A program made the position numbers and the translations under genes. 64,000 bases of DNA. Origin: Prototheca cutis. Its lineage: Eukaryota > Chlorophyta > Trebouxiophyceae > Chlorellales > Chlorellaceae. The stretch is taken from positions 710,502-774,501 of the forward strand of contig BCIH01000003.1 of assembly GCA_002897115.2 (NCBI GenBank), given 5' to 3'. Each line of letters begins with the position of its first letter. The first letter of the stretch is position 1. This document shows positions 52,690 to 64,000 of this stretch, piece after piece. Under the pieces are notes generated by a model. That model saw nothing but the letters and a program-made list of their open reading frames with translations. It searched no databases and was not told the origin of the DNA.

Positions 52690-53236
52690 GGTCTTTGACA
52701 CAAAGACAGTTCTGTGCGGCNAATGTTCAGAACTTCAATAGCTCATTAAGGCAGCGCGATACTTTGCCTGGACAGTGCGCCTTGCGCAGACGGACCTGCA
52801 CGGGCCCGCCCCGAGCAGCCTTCGTGTCGGCGGCGAGCAGCCGGAGGGTGATTTGGTCACCAGCGGTACTGAGGATGCCCTCCCTGGCCACGGGCATGCC
52901 ACGATAAATGTGAAGAATCAATGCAACAAGAGATTTGTTGCTCTATTTCACGATGCCGCGCCCCCTCAATGGGTCCGTGCGTGTGAGGGCCTTTGGTCTG
53001 ACAGCCGCATCATCCTGGCTGGGGCCATTCACTGAGCCCAGCCCATGTGCAGGGCCCTGGTCATAATCCAGCGCGCCAATGCCAGCCATCACCCTTTCTC
53101 CATCACTTCTCTCGGATATCCTAACCGTCAACACGACCTTCACCTGGCCAATATCGTGGCATTGCCTGCACATCGCTTGCTGGTGGGCAACCCCATGACC
53201 AACGCAGCACACCAGGCCCCCATCAAGTCACCATGT
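52690..53236. other. Interval SEN2 / transportin, with an unassigned coding-like frame
   Basis: 547 bp. A minus-strand frame at 52727-52921 looks coding by composition (RGMPVAREGILSTAGDQITL, then VQVRLRKAHCPGKVSRCLNE) and ends just upstream of SEN2. It has no ATG at its left-hand limit and no family I recognise. It could be the last exon of a small separate gene. Confidence 0.3.
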
Positions 53237-56200
53237 TCATTGCGCTTGCGCCGGTGTACCGGCCAGCAGAGCCTGCTCGGCGACCCGCTGGGCACGGCGG
53301 CTGCGACGGCAGACGTCTGAAAACTCGGCCAGCGCGGAGGCCAGGTCCTGCCGCGCGTCTTCTCCTGCCGAAGCAGCACTGGCGCAGGCCGCTGCAGCGG
53401 CCAGCAGGCGCTCCCGGTCAGCAGGCTCTGCGGTCCCCGGGGGTAGCGCGGCGAGGGCATCTCGCAGGCACGCGACAGCATTCGCACCGCCCGAGGCGGC
53501 CCAGGCTACGAGCACATCTGCCAGGTCGGGTGTCCGAACGGGTGGTAGCGCGCCCGCGGCACCCGCCAGCAGCAGCCTCGCGAGCGTGGCCCCTCGCGGG
53601 CCCATGGTCTCGCGGACCAGCGCCTCGCCCTGTGGGCCCACGCGGGCCAGCAGCGCCGGGTCCGACAGGCGGGCCAGGAACGCCAGGATGCTGCAGCAGG
53701 CTTCGCGATGCTGGACCAGCGCGCCCGCCAGCGCCGTGTCGGCCAGCGCACGTAGCGTGCCTGGGTCCAGGACCACCAGCTCAGGGCAGTAATTCAGCGC
53801 GCGGCCGGCAAGAAGGAAGGTATCGTCCGCGAGGTCGGGCGCGGCGGCGACGGCCTGGGCGCCCGCCAGTCGCGCACAGGCCGCGGCGACGCAGCCGGCA
53901 AACACGGGCTGCAGCGCCCGAGCCACGTCGGGTTCACTGCCGAAACCCTTGACGGCTTCGGAGATGACGTACAGAAACGCGGGGTGACCTGTGGTTTCAA
54001 ATCTGCGCGGAAGCGAGCCCAGCAGGGCGGGCAATGCAGCGGCGCCCGCCCGGCCCGCGCCACGCAGCCCGTACCGAGGCACGCGGCACAGTCGCTCGAG
54101 GGCCTCTGGATCGCTCGTGTACACATCCAGCAGTGCCTCCAGCAACGGCCACGCCTGCGCGAGGGCCTGGCCGATCGCCGCGCCGTCACGACTGGCACGG
54201 AACACGGTCGTCACCCGCTCCATCAGCGGGAGCACCAACCCGTCGGTCGGCAGCGCCGCGGGGTCGGGGCGGGCTCCGCCCGCAGCCGCCGATGCCGTCG
54301 TCAGCGCCTCTTGCACTGGCCGCACCAGCGTATCTAAAATCTGGCCCAGCACTGCCGCTCGACCGGCGGCGTCGAGTTCGTTGCTCACCGACACCACGCC
54401 GTCGACTAACTGCTGCACGTCCTCCTCATCCAGGTCGTACCTCTGAGGTGTCGGCGTGGCAGTCGTTGAGGCCGCCGACGTTCCAGCCAGCGCCCCGTAG
54501 GGCTGGACCTCGGCAAACAGCCTCAGCATGGCGGGCATGTCTCGAGCCAGCACACCGGCCGCACCCTCGCACAGCCGCCGCAGCGCCAGCGCGCACGCGG
54601 CCGAAGCGTCGGGGTCGGCCAGGCCCCGTACCAGTAAATCAACCAGCGGTGCCAGCGGCGTGGCACTGGAGCCCGCAGAGCCGGAGACGCAGGCGGCCAA
54701 CCAATCCGCGTACGCCCCAACCATCAGGGCGGCGGTGTAGCTCAGCGTGGGTGGTGTTGCTGGCAGGCTGGGCAGCGCGGCGAACAGGGCAAGGAGTAAA
54801 GGGTCGCCGGGCGGGGGTGCCACGCTGTGCACGGCACGAATGCAATACAGCGTCGCCTCTGCAGTCCGCCAATCAAAGGTGCCCGAGGCGCTGGCGTTTG
54901 CTCCGCCCTGAGACCCCGGCGGGACAGCCCCATTGGCACCACTACCCCCTTGCGTCATGCGGAGCAGTGGTTCCGCGAGCAGCCTCAGCGTGGCCTCGCC
55001 TCCCAAAACCTGGGCGGCATCCACTAATGAATCAGCGACGGCCACGCGCGCCCGCTTGAAGTCGGACTGTTCATCGCGATGCCACGAGTCGTAGCTCTCC
55101 GGGAACCGCACGCGGCCCTGGATGGCCTGGACGAGCCGAGAATACGCCGGTCGGAACAGCGCCAGCCGCCGCTCGCGTTCGCCATCGTCCACGGGCCGGC
55201 CCCAGTCCTCGGCCGCACTGCGCAGCGACCGAGGCGCGCCGGGATCAACCAGCGCATGCGCCAGGCGGTGCCAAAAGTTGAACGACATGCTGGTGATGTC
55301 GTCAGATGGGTGTGACGCGATGTCCAGGATTGCCTCTACCGTCGGCAGCACCTCGGGCGCACCTGTATGATGGATGGGTGCGGAAGTCAGTGTGCGGGTA
55401 GTTTGTGCCATACAATCATTGCGTTAAACCTACCCCCATAACCCCCCAAACCCAACCCCCACTCCACCTGTGGCGATGAGGTCGGTGTAGGCCTCGCCGA
55501 CCTCGGTGAAGAGCCTGGCGAGGCCCTTGGCCTCTTCGCTGTCGTCCGCGGCACCCGGCGGCCCCACGTCGGCGCCCGTCCCCCGGTCCTCCCGTGCCTG
55601 TGCGCAGCACACGTGGAACCGGGGGCGCAGGGCAGCCACGACACCCACCAGTCTTGCGGCCAGGCCCGCGAGCTCGGGTCGGGGCCGACCGCGGCTGGAG
55701 CTGACATAAATGACCTCGACGCTGGCGTCCAGTGCTGGGAAGAAGAGCTCGTCCTCCCCGTCCGTCGCCAGCCCCGCCAGTGAGGCGTCGACCAGCGGCG
55801 CGGCGGCCGCCAGGGTTTCGGGGCTGACGCCCGCGCCCGTGCAGGCCGAAAACCGGAGCCAGGACGCAAACGCATCCAGCACGGCGCCGGGGGTGGGGGC
55901 GCCGCTGCCGCTGGCGCGCGTGGGACTGGTGGGGCCGCCGGCCCCGCCTGCCATCGTCGCCTGGGCCGCCTGGAGCGCGGCGGTCAGCAGGCCCACGGCC
56001 CGCGGCAGGTCAGCCAGCAGCTCCTCCTGGAAAGCGCGACGTCGAGCGGGGCGCAGCGCACGCTGGAACCCGGCGCCCTCGGCGGCCAGCATCCCGGCGA
56101 GCTCCACCGCCAGGTGCCAGGCGGGCACGGGGCTGGACAGGAAGGAGGCCTGCACCCACGCCAGGACCCCGGGCGGCCCACCGCCGGTAATCGGGCCCCA

Positions 56201-56554
56201 CTCGGCGGCTGGGAGGTGGGCCGCAAGTGCGGCGACTGCCAGGCACAGCTGCGTGCGTGTGGGAACGGGCCCGGCCCGGTACTCTAGCAGCAAGCGCAGC
56301 AGGCGGTCCCGCAANCTTGGCACGGACTGGGGAGGGAGTTCCTCAAAGTCACGGGCAATCTTGGTGCGCAGGGTCTGGGCGCACAGGTAGCGGGCCTCCA
56401 GGGAAGCATCGGGCCTGGCCAGCACAGCGTCCGAGACTGCCCAGGCCTCGGGGCTGGCCTGCCAGGCTTCCAGCCAGGCATTGGCCTGCTCCTTCACCCC
56501 GGAGTCCGGGTTCTGATACAGGGCATGCACTGCCTGGAGAAACTGCTCTGCCAT
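53237..56554 (-). CDS. Transportin-3 / importin-13-like nuclear import receptor
   Basis: This importin-beta family karyopherin resembles transportin-3 (plant MOS14), which imports SR splicing factors. Two exons, 55468-56554 and 53237-55362, give 1,070 aa, somewhat longer than the ~920-960 aa usual for TNPO3. The protein is HEAT-repeat helical throughout. Landmarks: FLQAVHALYQNPDSGVKEQA at the N terminus, RYLCAQTLRTKIARDFEELP, RTQLCLAVAALAAHLP, the FFPALDASVEVIYVSSSRGR block, RFPESYDSWHRDEQSDFKRA and the Ala-rich C-terminal repeats. One ambiguous base at 56315 falls in exon 1. Importin-13 is the alternative, but RFPESYDSW...FKRARVAVADSL favours TNPO3. Confidence 0.92.
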
Positions 56555-56914
56555 CGCGGGCAGGGGCCGAGCTCAGGCAGGCATAGGCTTCGATCACCTG
56601 CTGGGACCGGGCCGCCGCCTGACGCGATGGCAGCCTGGTGATCAATCCGTATATGTAATATTCAAATTAGATTCAGTGTGCAGGCTCGCTAGACCTGGGC
56701 AACGTGACGAGAACTCGCGAGATTGGTTGCGCCGGGGAGCTAGCCAAAGCCAAAGCCAAAGCTCTTCCAGCCGCGCCAGCCATGTCGGGGCAAGGCTTTA
56801 GCCACACTGTGCGCCATTGAAAGGCCCCGGTACCAAACGATTCATTGCAGTTCGACAATGGGTGTCCAATAAGCGAATCGCAAGAAAGCAGAGGCCTCTT
56901 CCAGAACAAGGACG
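56555..56914. promoter_or_regulatory. Divergent intergenic region transportin / ICT1-like
   Basis: 360 bp between outward-facing starts. No recognised element. Confidence 0.4.
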
Positions 56915-57983
56915 ATGCTGCGCGGTGCACCCTGCCTGTGGCGGCGTGTGACTCCCTTCTTCGAGCTGCCCTGGCGACCAAGGCAGTTTTTCGGGCCCTG
57001 TCTGCCGTGCAATCGATGTGTAAGGCTCTTTGCAGCAGCAAAGGAACCCGCCATCGCCCCGATCAAGCGCATCAGCAGAGGTGTGGCGTGGTGGTTGGGC
57101 CAGCTTGAGACCCGGTGCAGACTGCCAGCGGCGCCGCCGTTCCCTGGTGCCATGCCCTGTCAACCGAGCGGTTAAGCATGCCATGTGTAATGGGGACGAT
57201 CTTGTCATGGAGTTTTCAGACGTCGCNCAGCACCGGCATGCAGTCTGCGAACGCAGACATGTCTCCGCCTGCTCGTCCTTCGAACCCCTTTTCCCCGCAT
57301 GCATTGCCACAGACGACGTGCAGATCAAGTTTGCGCGGAGTTCCGGCGCGGGGGGCCAGAATGTGAACAAGGTCAACACCAAGGTGGACATGCGCCTGGA
57401 CCTCGCCAAGGCCCACTGGCTGCACCAGGACGTCACCGCGGCGCTGCGGCGGCTGGAGAAGGGCCGCATCAACAAGCAAGACGAGCTTGTCATCTCCTCC
57501 CAGCTCACCCGATCCCAAGCGTACGTGTACAAGTGTGTGTGTGTGTGTGCATATGTGCATGTGTGTGGTGGTGGTACATGTGCAGTACATGCGCATGCTG
57601 GTTGGGTGGGGTGTGGTTCTGGCCGTGCAGCTCGGGGTCGCTGGGAGGTTGGAGGTCAAACCCCGAGGACCACATCCTGCCTCACAAGGTTGCTATCCAA
57701 ACCCAAGCCTTCTGGTACCCCTGTGGCTATAAGGCTCAATCCACAGCATCCATCCGCACCCCCATGAGCAGGGACAATGTGGAAGATGCTCTGGCCAAGC
57801 TGCAGCAATGCCTTGATGCAGCGTGGGAGAGCATCCAGCCGATAGAGGACGACCCCGAGAAGCAGAGGAAGCTGGAGAAACAGTGCGTGCACTGCAGCGA
57901 TGGAGGGATTTGTAGGGTCAATTGTGCATGCCAGCAAAGGGGAAGTCCCTGGGCGTCATAGCGGCCTGTCGGTGCGCCGTGCG

Positions 57984-58051
<68 letters not shown>

Positions 58052-58211
58052 CGGCCCCCCCCATGCACACTCCCTCACCCCTTCACCCCAAGCCAGCATC
58101 ACCATACCAACACATTGGTGCAGGAAAAATCGTGGCAATGAAATACGGCTCTCTGAGAAGAAATTCAAGTCGGACAAGAAGAAAGAGCGGCGACAAAAGT
58201 TCAACTGGTGA
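56915..58211 (+). CDS. Organellar ICT1/ArfB-like peptidyl-tRNA hydrolase (GGQ domain)
   Basis: This class releases peptidyl-tRNA from stalled organellar ribosomes. Exons: 56915-57080, 57313-57520, 57772-57882 and 58124-58211 (190 aa). Residues 1-~55 are an Arg/aromatic-rich presequence (MLRGAPCLWRRVTPFFELPW). The release domain holds the catalytic GGQ in IKFARSSGAGGQNVNKVNTK, followed by INKQDELVISSQLTRSQ. The C-terminal tail is basic and lysine-rich (KKFKSDKKKERRQKFNW), the part that in ICT1/ArfB inserts into the mRNA channel. Class I release factors also carry GGQ but have codon-recognition domains that are absent here. One N (57227) and a 67-base C tract (57984-58050) are intronic. Confidence 0.92.
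57984..58050. repeat. 67-base poly-C tract in ICT1-like intron 3
   Basis: An uninterrupted C run within the intron 57883-58123, on the coding strand. It ends about 73 bp before the acceptor. Confidence 0.95.
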
Positions 58212-58233
58212 TTGGCCTCGGCCCAGTCTTTCG

Positions 58234-59439
58234 TCAGTATTCCAAGTCCAACCCACGGAGCTCCCGGTCGAGCTGCTCGGCGCTGGAGTACTGGATGGCA
58301 CGGAGGCCCAGCTTCCGGGCAGCCGCCACATTGATTCCACGGTCGTCTACAAACACCAGATCCCGTGCAGGGGCATCCAGGTGGGCCATCACCGCCCGGA
58401 ACGCCTCAGGGTCTGGCTTGTGAAGGCCACGGCACGGCCCCTCACAGCTGAGAAACGTCCAGCTCAACCAGCGGCGAAGCTGGACCCGGGCCTCCACTTC
58501 CCGCCACCACGCCGTATAATTACTGAAGGCGTGCAGCTCGTAGCCGGCATCGCACAGCCGCTGCAGCAAGGGCTCAGTGCCGGGCAGCAGCGTGTATCCC
58601 TCGGCCTGCAAAGTGAGGGGTGGGTGGAACGGGTGCCCTTGGGGGATGGCCGGGACAGGGCCGGCCACCGCTTGCCTCGTGCGGTGGCGTTCTGCATGCT
58701 GCATGCAGAACAGACGAAGAGCTCGGCTCAGCGCTCAAACTCCCCAAGGCAAGGCGTTCGGCCGCAGGCAATGCTGTTGACACGGAAAAATGAATCGCCC
58801 GGGTTTTCAAGCTCACCATGTGCCGTCTGAGAGCGGGGCCATCCACGGTCGTACCGGCAAAACCGGGGCGCCAAAAACTGGCGGCAAATTCTGTTTCGTC
58901 GATCCTCCCCAGCTCAAACTGGAGCCAGGCAGTCGGGTGCTTGGCCTCCAGCAGCTGCAGCACGCAGTGTTGGTGCCAGTCGAGCAGGGTCTGGCACCTG
59001 CCACGNAATGCCAGGCATGTTTGTTGTGCGCACCCGGTTGACGGCTGGGTACCTGAGGGTTTCCCCCTCGCCTCACAGGGCAAGACAGCTGTCCATTCAA
59101 GTGGCCCACTCGAGCCATTTCATGTAAACGCCAAAAAAAAAGTACCTCCTGAAATGACATTCCAAAGAACGCCGGCATGCGGTCGAAAAAGGGATCTTTC
59201 ACTGTGGGTGAGTTGGCGGTCAGAGATGTGGCCGGTCTCCAGTCGTCGGTACAACCTTGCGCATGGAACACTGGTCTTGCCCCACAGGAATGCGCACAAT
59301 GGGATGCAGCGGTGGGCAGCCCTCCTTCCTCCTGTCACACATGCACTTTCCCAAACAGCTCACCAAGTGTGTCCATGACGTCAAACAGGATGATGGGCTT
59401 CTGGGCAGCAGTGCGCCTGGCATTGTCATTTGTTGACAT
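58234..59439 (-). CDS. HAD-superfamily hydrolase
   Basis: This is a haloacid-dehalogenase-like phosphatase or hydrolase of a plant/algal clade of unknown substrate. Exons: 59364-59439, 59146-59201, 58817-58954 and 58234-58605 (213 aa). Motif I is DVMDTL in IILFDVMDTL (nucleophile Asp and acid/base Asp). A cap region follows, with MPAFFGMSFQE and LLEAKHPTAWLQFELGRIDE. Motif II is the Ser/Thr of HAFSNYTAWW. The motif III Lys is in HKPDPEAFRAV, and motif IV is DLVFVDDRGINVAAA. The layout matches Arabidopsis HAD-like proteins annotated only as hydrolases. The start ATG at 59439 gives MSTNDNARRT with no transit-like extension, so a cytosolic location is more likely. N at 59006 is intronic. Confidence 0.92.
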
Positions 59440-59817
59440 GGCAGGTCTCGAGAATGGCCTGGAAGCCTTGCATGGGACAGACTGCCCTGCCATGGGTCGG
59501 GGCCTGAGCGAGGGGAGCACCCATGCAACCCCCATCAAAGGCCACCCCAAATGGCAACCTCCCGCTCCGTCAGGCGCACTGCTTCTCCGATCCAGATCGG
59601 GCTATCAAAAAGCATTCAAAAGCGTGGACTGTGCCTCGCTGTCCAGTCATTCATGACTGATCGGCCACCCTGTGCATGTCGGTTCATTTCTTGGCGCACN
59701 AGACGCGCTCGGAAAGTGATCCGTCGGATTGGCGAGGCCCTGGATCGGATTGGGCCGGACTCCTGCCAAGAACAAGCGGTGGTAAACGTCAACCGCTACG
59801 TCCATCCACAGTTGTGA
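59440..59817. promoter_or_regulatory. Divergent intergenic region HAD hydrolase / WDR26
   Basis: 378 bp between outward-facing starts; one N at 59700. No element recognised. Confidence 0.4.
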
Positions 59818-62481
59818 ATGGTAGCCGCGTTGGACAACTACACCATTGAGTCGGGAGGCGGTGCAGGCCAGGGCTCGGCCGCGAGAGCCATGGCTCCAAC
59901 CTTTCCTCAGGGCGAGCCCCTGGTGCTGGGCCCGCGCCATATGCTGCAGCGATCCGAGTTCATCCGCCTTCTTGAGCAGGCACTTCAGAACCTGGGATAC
60001 TCGGGTCTGGCGTCACGCCTGGAGGCGGAGTCGGTGGGTCGGCAGGGTTGGGGGGATGGGCAACTGACTGGATGGCAGGGCTCTGCAGGCCTTGGACCGC
60101 GCACGTAGGGGTTGGCTGACCTCCATCGGACATGACAACCTGAGTATGCGCAACGATTGCCTGATTGTTCTATGATCCTGCGCTGGAATGTGTGCGCTAG
60201 GGGGTTGAGAGTGGGCTATACTCACTGGGGTACCACCTGTCCCTGAATGGTGGAACCACCTTTGATCCATCGCAGGGCATCATGATGCAGCCAGCGTCGG
60301 CCACGGCCTTTCGGGATGCGGTGTTGGAGGGCCGGTGGGATGATGCAGTGGGTTCGCTGGGATCCCTGGCGGCCAGCGGCTCCGATTTGGCCCGAGCGCG
60401 GTTTCTTCTGCGCCGGCAGGAGTACGCCGAGGCCGTTGCAGCGGGCGACGCCGGCCGCGCACTGCACGTGCTGCGCGAGCGTCTGACGCCGTTGGGTGTG
60501 GACGAACGCCTGCTCCGGGGCCTGGCCTCGCAACTGATTGCCGGGGGCGGCGGGCCCGGCGGGGTCGGACCGTCCATCAGGGAAGCCGCGGCTCCCGGCG
60601 CTGCGACGCTGCGTGCACAGCGGGAAGCTCTTCTGGCCGAGCTGCAGCACCTGCTGCCGCCCTCGCTGCTCATCCCGGAGCGCCGGCTGGAAGAGCTGGT
60701 GGAGCAAGCCCTTTTGGCCCAGGCTGGCAAGAGCCACTACGTAAATGCACCGCTCGGGCACCAGAGCCTGTTTGTGGATTTCCAGCCGGGACCGGAGCAG
60801 CTGCCCACCGTCTGCACCCAGGTCAGACTCGGGGGGGGGGGTTTGCCTTGTGCAGGGGTGCACAGTCGCAGGGAGGATTGGAATGCGTACCGCGACACGA
60901 CTGGGAACCTCGGTGCATTGGATGGCGGTTGATGAGGGTCAGGGGAACATCTCCGAAGCATGCATGACCCAACAATGCAGACGCTGGATCTGCACAATGA
61001 CGAGGTCTGGGCTCTAGCTTTTTCTTCGGACGGCACGCACATGGCTTCGGCGTCAAAGGACGGCTGCGCAGTGCTGTGGCGCGTGGGGGCTCGCGGGGAC
61101 GTGTCGTACGCGTGCCACCTGGCACGCAGCGCGGTGCCTGTGAATTCAGTGGCCTTCAGTCCCGACGGACGCTGGGTGCTGACCAGCGGCGCCGACGGCC
61201 GCGTCCGCTTGTGCGCGCTGCCGTCGGGGTCGTTGATGCACGAAGCGAATTTCATGGGCACGGCGGGGGGCGACTGCGCGGTGGCTTCCACGGCCTGGTT
61301 CCCGGACAGCCGTCGGTTCTGCGCGGCGGTCTACGACTGCGCGGTCTACATCCTCGATGTCAGCGGGACGACGCTGCGACGGCTCAAGTACGGTCAGCAC
61401 ATTTACGACTGCACGGTCTCGGCCGACGGCGGCACGCTGATCACGGTGGGGCAGGACCGGGCTATCCGGTTCAACCGACTTGCCGACGGACGAGAGGAAG
61501 TCGTTCCCGCTGAGGGACCTGTCACCTGCTTCAGCGCCTCGGCAGACGGCAGCCTGCTGGCCCTGACGCTCTCCTCGGGAGCCATACACCTCTGGCCCAT
61601 CGGCGACTACCGCGCGGGGGTGGGTGGGGGCGAGCAGGGGGCCAGTGGTGGCGCGGCCGGCCGAGCTGCTGCGGGGGGGACCGCCGACGACGGTGGGGTG
61701 GAAAGCATGGACGCCGACGGCGGCACCGATACTGAGGTCGAAGGTGCTGCCGCGGCGGTGGACACCACAATCACCACAGGAGCCCAGGGCACACGGCAAG
61801 CTCGGCCCGCGCCACGGCTGTCCACGGTGCCGGCGTTTCCCCCGCAGCGGGCACGGGGTGTCGGCGAGAGCACTGGCACCGGTGGGGTGTCCCCCGCCAC
61901 AGCGGTGGCAGCGGCTCCCACGGGTGGCCCCCAGCAGCCGCCTCCCAGCGACGAGGCGGTGGGTCTGCGACGCCCAGGAGCGCAGGATCCGATGGATGCG
62001 CTGCCCCGCGAACCGGTTCAAAAGTACCAGCTGCCATCGGCGGGGCCCGGGCGCTTCATCATCCGCAGCACCATCGGTGGCTATGCAAACAATTTCGTCG
62101 CCAGCGGCTGCGAGAGCGGCGCCATCCACATCTGGCACCGCACCTCTGGCGCACTCCTCAAGGTATCGCCATTGGGTGTGTTCGGGATTTGGCGGGGCTT
62201 GCACGTTGGTTTCTTCTCGTGCCGTGGAGTTTGGTTGTCCGGGGGACTACGAGGAGACCTGGAGCTGCAGCTGCTGGGGGTCGGTGCATGCGTGCCTGAC
62301 CCCGCGCTGCCCCCACCAAGGACTTGCACAGGTGCTGGAGGGACACGAGGGCACTGTGAACGCTGTGGCGTGGAGTCCGTCAGACCGATACCTCATGGCC
62401 TCAGCCTCGGATGACCACACCATCCGCGTCTGGCGGGCCAAGGCTGCCATGGAGGGGAGTTGGGGACTGTCCCATGGCTAG
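59818..62481 (+). CDS. WDR26/GID7-like WD40 protein with LisH-CTLH
   Basis: WDR26 (yeast Gid7) is a substrate-linking and oligomerising subunit of the CTLH/GID E3 ubiquitin ligase. Exons: 59818-60033, 60276-60821, 60981-62162 and 62332-62481 (697 aa). The LisH motif is in QRSEFIRLLEQALQNLGYSG; the CTLH region follows from SATAFRDAVLEGRWDDAVGS to PLGVDERLL. WD40 repeats start at HNDEVWALAFSSDGTHMASA. Others include PVNSVAFSPDGRWVLTSGAD and the last, GTVNAVAWSPSDRYLMASAS. A ~125-residue Gly/Ala/Thr-rich insert (61620-62000) interrupts the propeller, which other WDR26 proteins also vary in. Exon 2 was started at GIMMQP because it rebuilds the family's ES.FLL-like junction. Confidence 0.93.
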
Positions 62482-62759
62482 AGATTGCCCTACGCATGTG
62501 TAAGGGGTGCCTGGGGTGGATTTGACCTCAGACAGGGNCTCAAGGTCTGAGGGTCTTCGTTTGCGATGTCGGATCCGAGATTTCCCATCGAGTCGNCCCC
62601 CAGAGGGTCCCGAGAACCTGCAGGGCACGTGGGGTCCCGGACGATGCACCGGCCGGGACGCAAACGCCAAAAACGAATTGCGCACACTACTGGGGGAGCG
62701 GGCAGACCTTTCGTAATACCTCTCGGAATGCATCATGCACATTAGATAGAATTAGACGC
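62482..62759. other. Intergenic region WDR26 / kinase
   Basis: 278 bp with single N at 62538 and 62596. No gene seen. Confidence 0.45.
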
Positions 62760-63958
62760 ATGTCAAAGGAACAGTTGCGCCGGAAATCGGGCGCGTCAGC
62801 TTATCGCGGGCCCCAGGGCCCCGTGAACCTTCGCCGCCTCTCCGCACGGGTGTCGTCCGAGCTTGGGCTGCACAGCCCACAGGAATTATGTGCCGGCATG
62901 AACATGATAGCCCCAGACCGGCTGACCCTGCTTGGCCGGCTGTCCAAGGGTTCCTACGCGGTGGTCGACCTCGCCGAGCTCCGGAAGGAGGGCGCGGGTG
63001 AACACGCCAAGGGGAAAAAGGTCGCGATCAAACGCCTACGGACATCTGCCTTCACGGAGCGGGACGTGACATGCTTTGCGAGAGAGGCCGAGCTCCTGCT
63101 GAGCATCGAGGACCACCCGTGAGTCCTGGGTCGCCCTGCCCGTTCGAGGGTTGGGAGTAGGGAACCCCCGGTCTGCAGGCACATTTACCGGGCGACGGCG
63201 CACGCCCTCCGGCCAGAGCCCCGCCCAGGCCTCACACCGAGCCCCTTACCCACCTTGCACAGGAGCATTCCAAAGCTGATTGGCATCGGCTGCGATGAGT
63301 CACGGGAGGAGATGCGATGGCCCAGCATGTTCCTCGTGCTGGTGCGGCGGCTGTGATGATGGTGGTGTGCCTGAGTTGGTCCTGGGCTGCAGACCAACTT
63401 TTTGGCAAGGCGTGCTGTGGATCGATTGGATATGGATCGTTCGGGCAATTTTGGGAGTTGCACAGTGTGCTGTCATCATTGGCTGAGTGTGCAAGGGCCA
63501 TGCACTTGAGCCATGCGCCTTGGCCACAGCCCAAATCCCTTTCCGAAATCACCCGCCCCTGCACAGGAGTATGCTTCAGGCGGTACGCTGCAGCACCTGC
63601 TGAGTAAGCAGATGGAGGACCCACGAGTCACGCTGTACACGTATAACGAAGCCATCCGCTGGGCTCGACAGATTGGCTCGGCCGTCCTCGAATTGCACCA
63701 CCGCAAGCCCATGGTGCGTGGGTTGGGGGGAGGGGGCGGCACATTGTGACGATGGCTACACCTGGAGAGGCAAGCAGGTGCCAAGGGCTGCATTCACGCG
63801 CTCTGTCGGGTGTGTAGAAACCGTCTACCCCACCCCGTCTCCGCAAAATTGGTATAGGTGATACATCGTGATGTGAGGGCCGAGAATGTGCTGCTGTACG
63901 AGGACCCCCCAGGCAAAGGCCACCTCGTAGCTAAACTGGGTGATCTCGGCATGCACCG
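62760..63958 (+). CDS. Divergent protein kinase, 3' end cut by window edge
   Basis: This is a eukaryotic-type protein kinase domain of uncertain family. Exons visible: 62760-63118, 63263-63341, 63567-63713 and 63858-63958, the last ending at a GT donor with the rest beyond the window. The glycine loop is LLGRLSKGSYAVV; the ATP lysine lies in KVAIKRLR; the alpha-C Glu is probably in AREAELLLSI. The catalytic loop reads VIHRDVRAENVLL, in which the usual HRDLKxxN is HRDVRxxN: Arg replaces the Lys. The metal-binding motif is GDLG (DLG) instead of DFG. These changes are tolerated in some active kinases, so loss of activity is not implied. The N-terminal ~50 residues are basic and low-complexity. 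Confidence 0.88.
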
Positions 63959-64000
63959 GTGAGGCAGGGGCTCTGACTGTCTGTGTTTGGCCCTTTTTTT

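Noticed and set aside
60190..60275. Earlier acceptor for WDR26 exon 2 (adding VESGLYSLGYHLSL)
   Set aside because: The later acceptor at 60275 keeps the frame and gives a better family junction; the earlier one remains a minor alternative.

Overview
The window is nuclear DNA from a compact, GC-rich green alga, most likely a trebouxiophyte of the Chlorella/Auxenochlorella kind. This is inferred from plastid-type genes (a phosphate translocator, diaminopimelate decarboxylase, an HMA1-type ATPase), single-copy eukaryotic housekeeping genes, many short GT-AG introns with phase-consistent exons, high third-position GC and about one gene per 2.3 kb. There are no prokaryotic operons, rRNA, tRNA or CRISPR arrays that I can see. 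Exon boundaries were worked out by hand from splice dinucleotides, reading-frame phase and family conservation; no transcript evidence was used.

Layout, left to right. 1-9.2 kb: RPN11 (cut by the left edge), a thioredoxin, spermidine synthase, a plastid phosphate translocator and LysA. 9.4-21.3 kb: a P1B ATPase of HMA1 type, a small secreted SPSPY-repeat protein, cytosolic-type HisRS, an unrecognised Ser/Pro-rich ORF, a CREG-family protein and organellar ribosomal protein bL20. 21.9-31 kb: a DRP3/DNM1-like dynamin, a PAP2 lipid phosphatase and a GUP1-like MBOAT protein with an assembly gap in one intron. 31.3-38.6 kb: two NRAMP metal transporters in tandem. 39.7-46.8 kb: PEX19, a TnpB/Fanzor-like zinc-ribbon remnant and a TSO1/LIN54-like CXC transcription factor. 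47.4-53 kb: MED10, a reticulon, a YhhN/TMEM86 membrane protein and tRNA-splicing endonuclease SEN2. 53.2-64 kb: transportin-3/importin-13, an ICT1-like GGQ factor, a HAD hydrolase, a WDR26/GID7-like WD40 protein and a divergent protein kinase cut by the right edge.

The genes do not form one pathway. Loose themes are organelle biology (plastid transport and lysine synthesis, mitochondrial or plastid translation, organelle division, peroxisomal membrane biogenesis) and metal transport (HMA1 plus two NRAMPs within 29 kb). Many neighbours are head-to-head with 250-560 bp between start codons, so shared promoters are likely. The most unusual items are the Fanzor-like remnant, the tandem NRAMP pair with a conserved 22-nt microexon and exact intron differences, and introns carrying C or G tracts of 39 to 80 bases.
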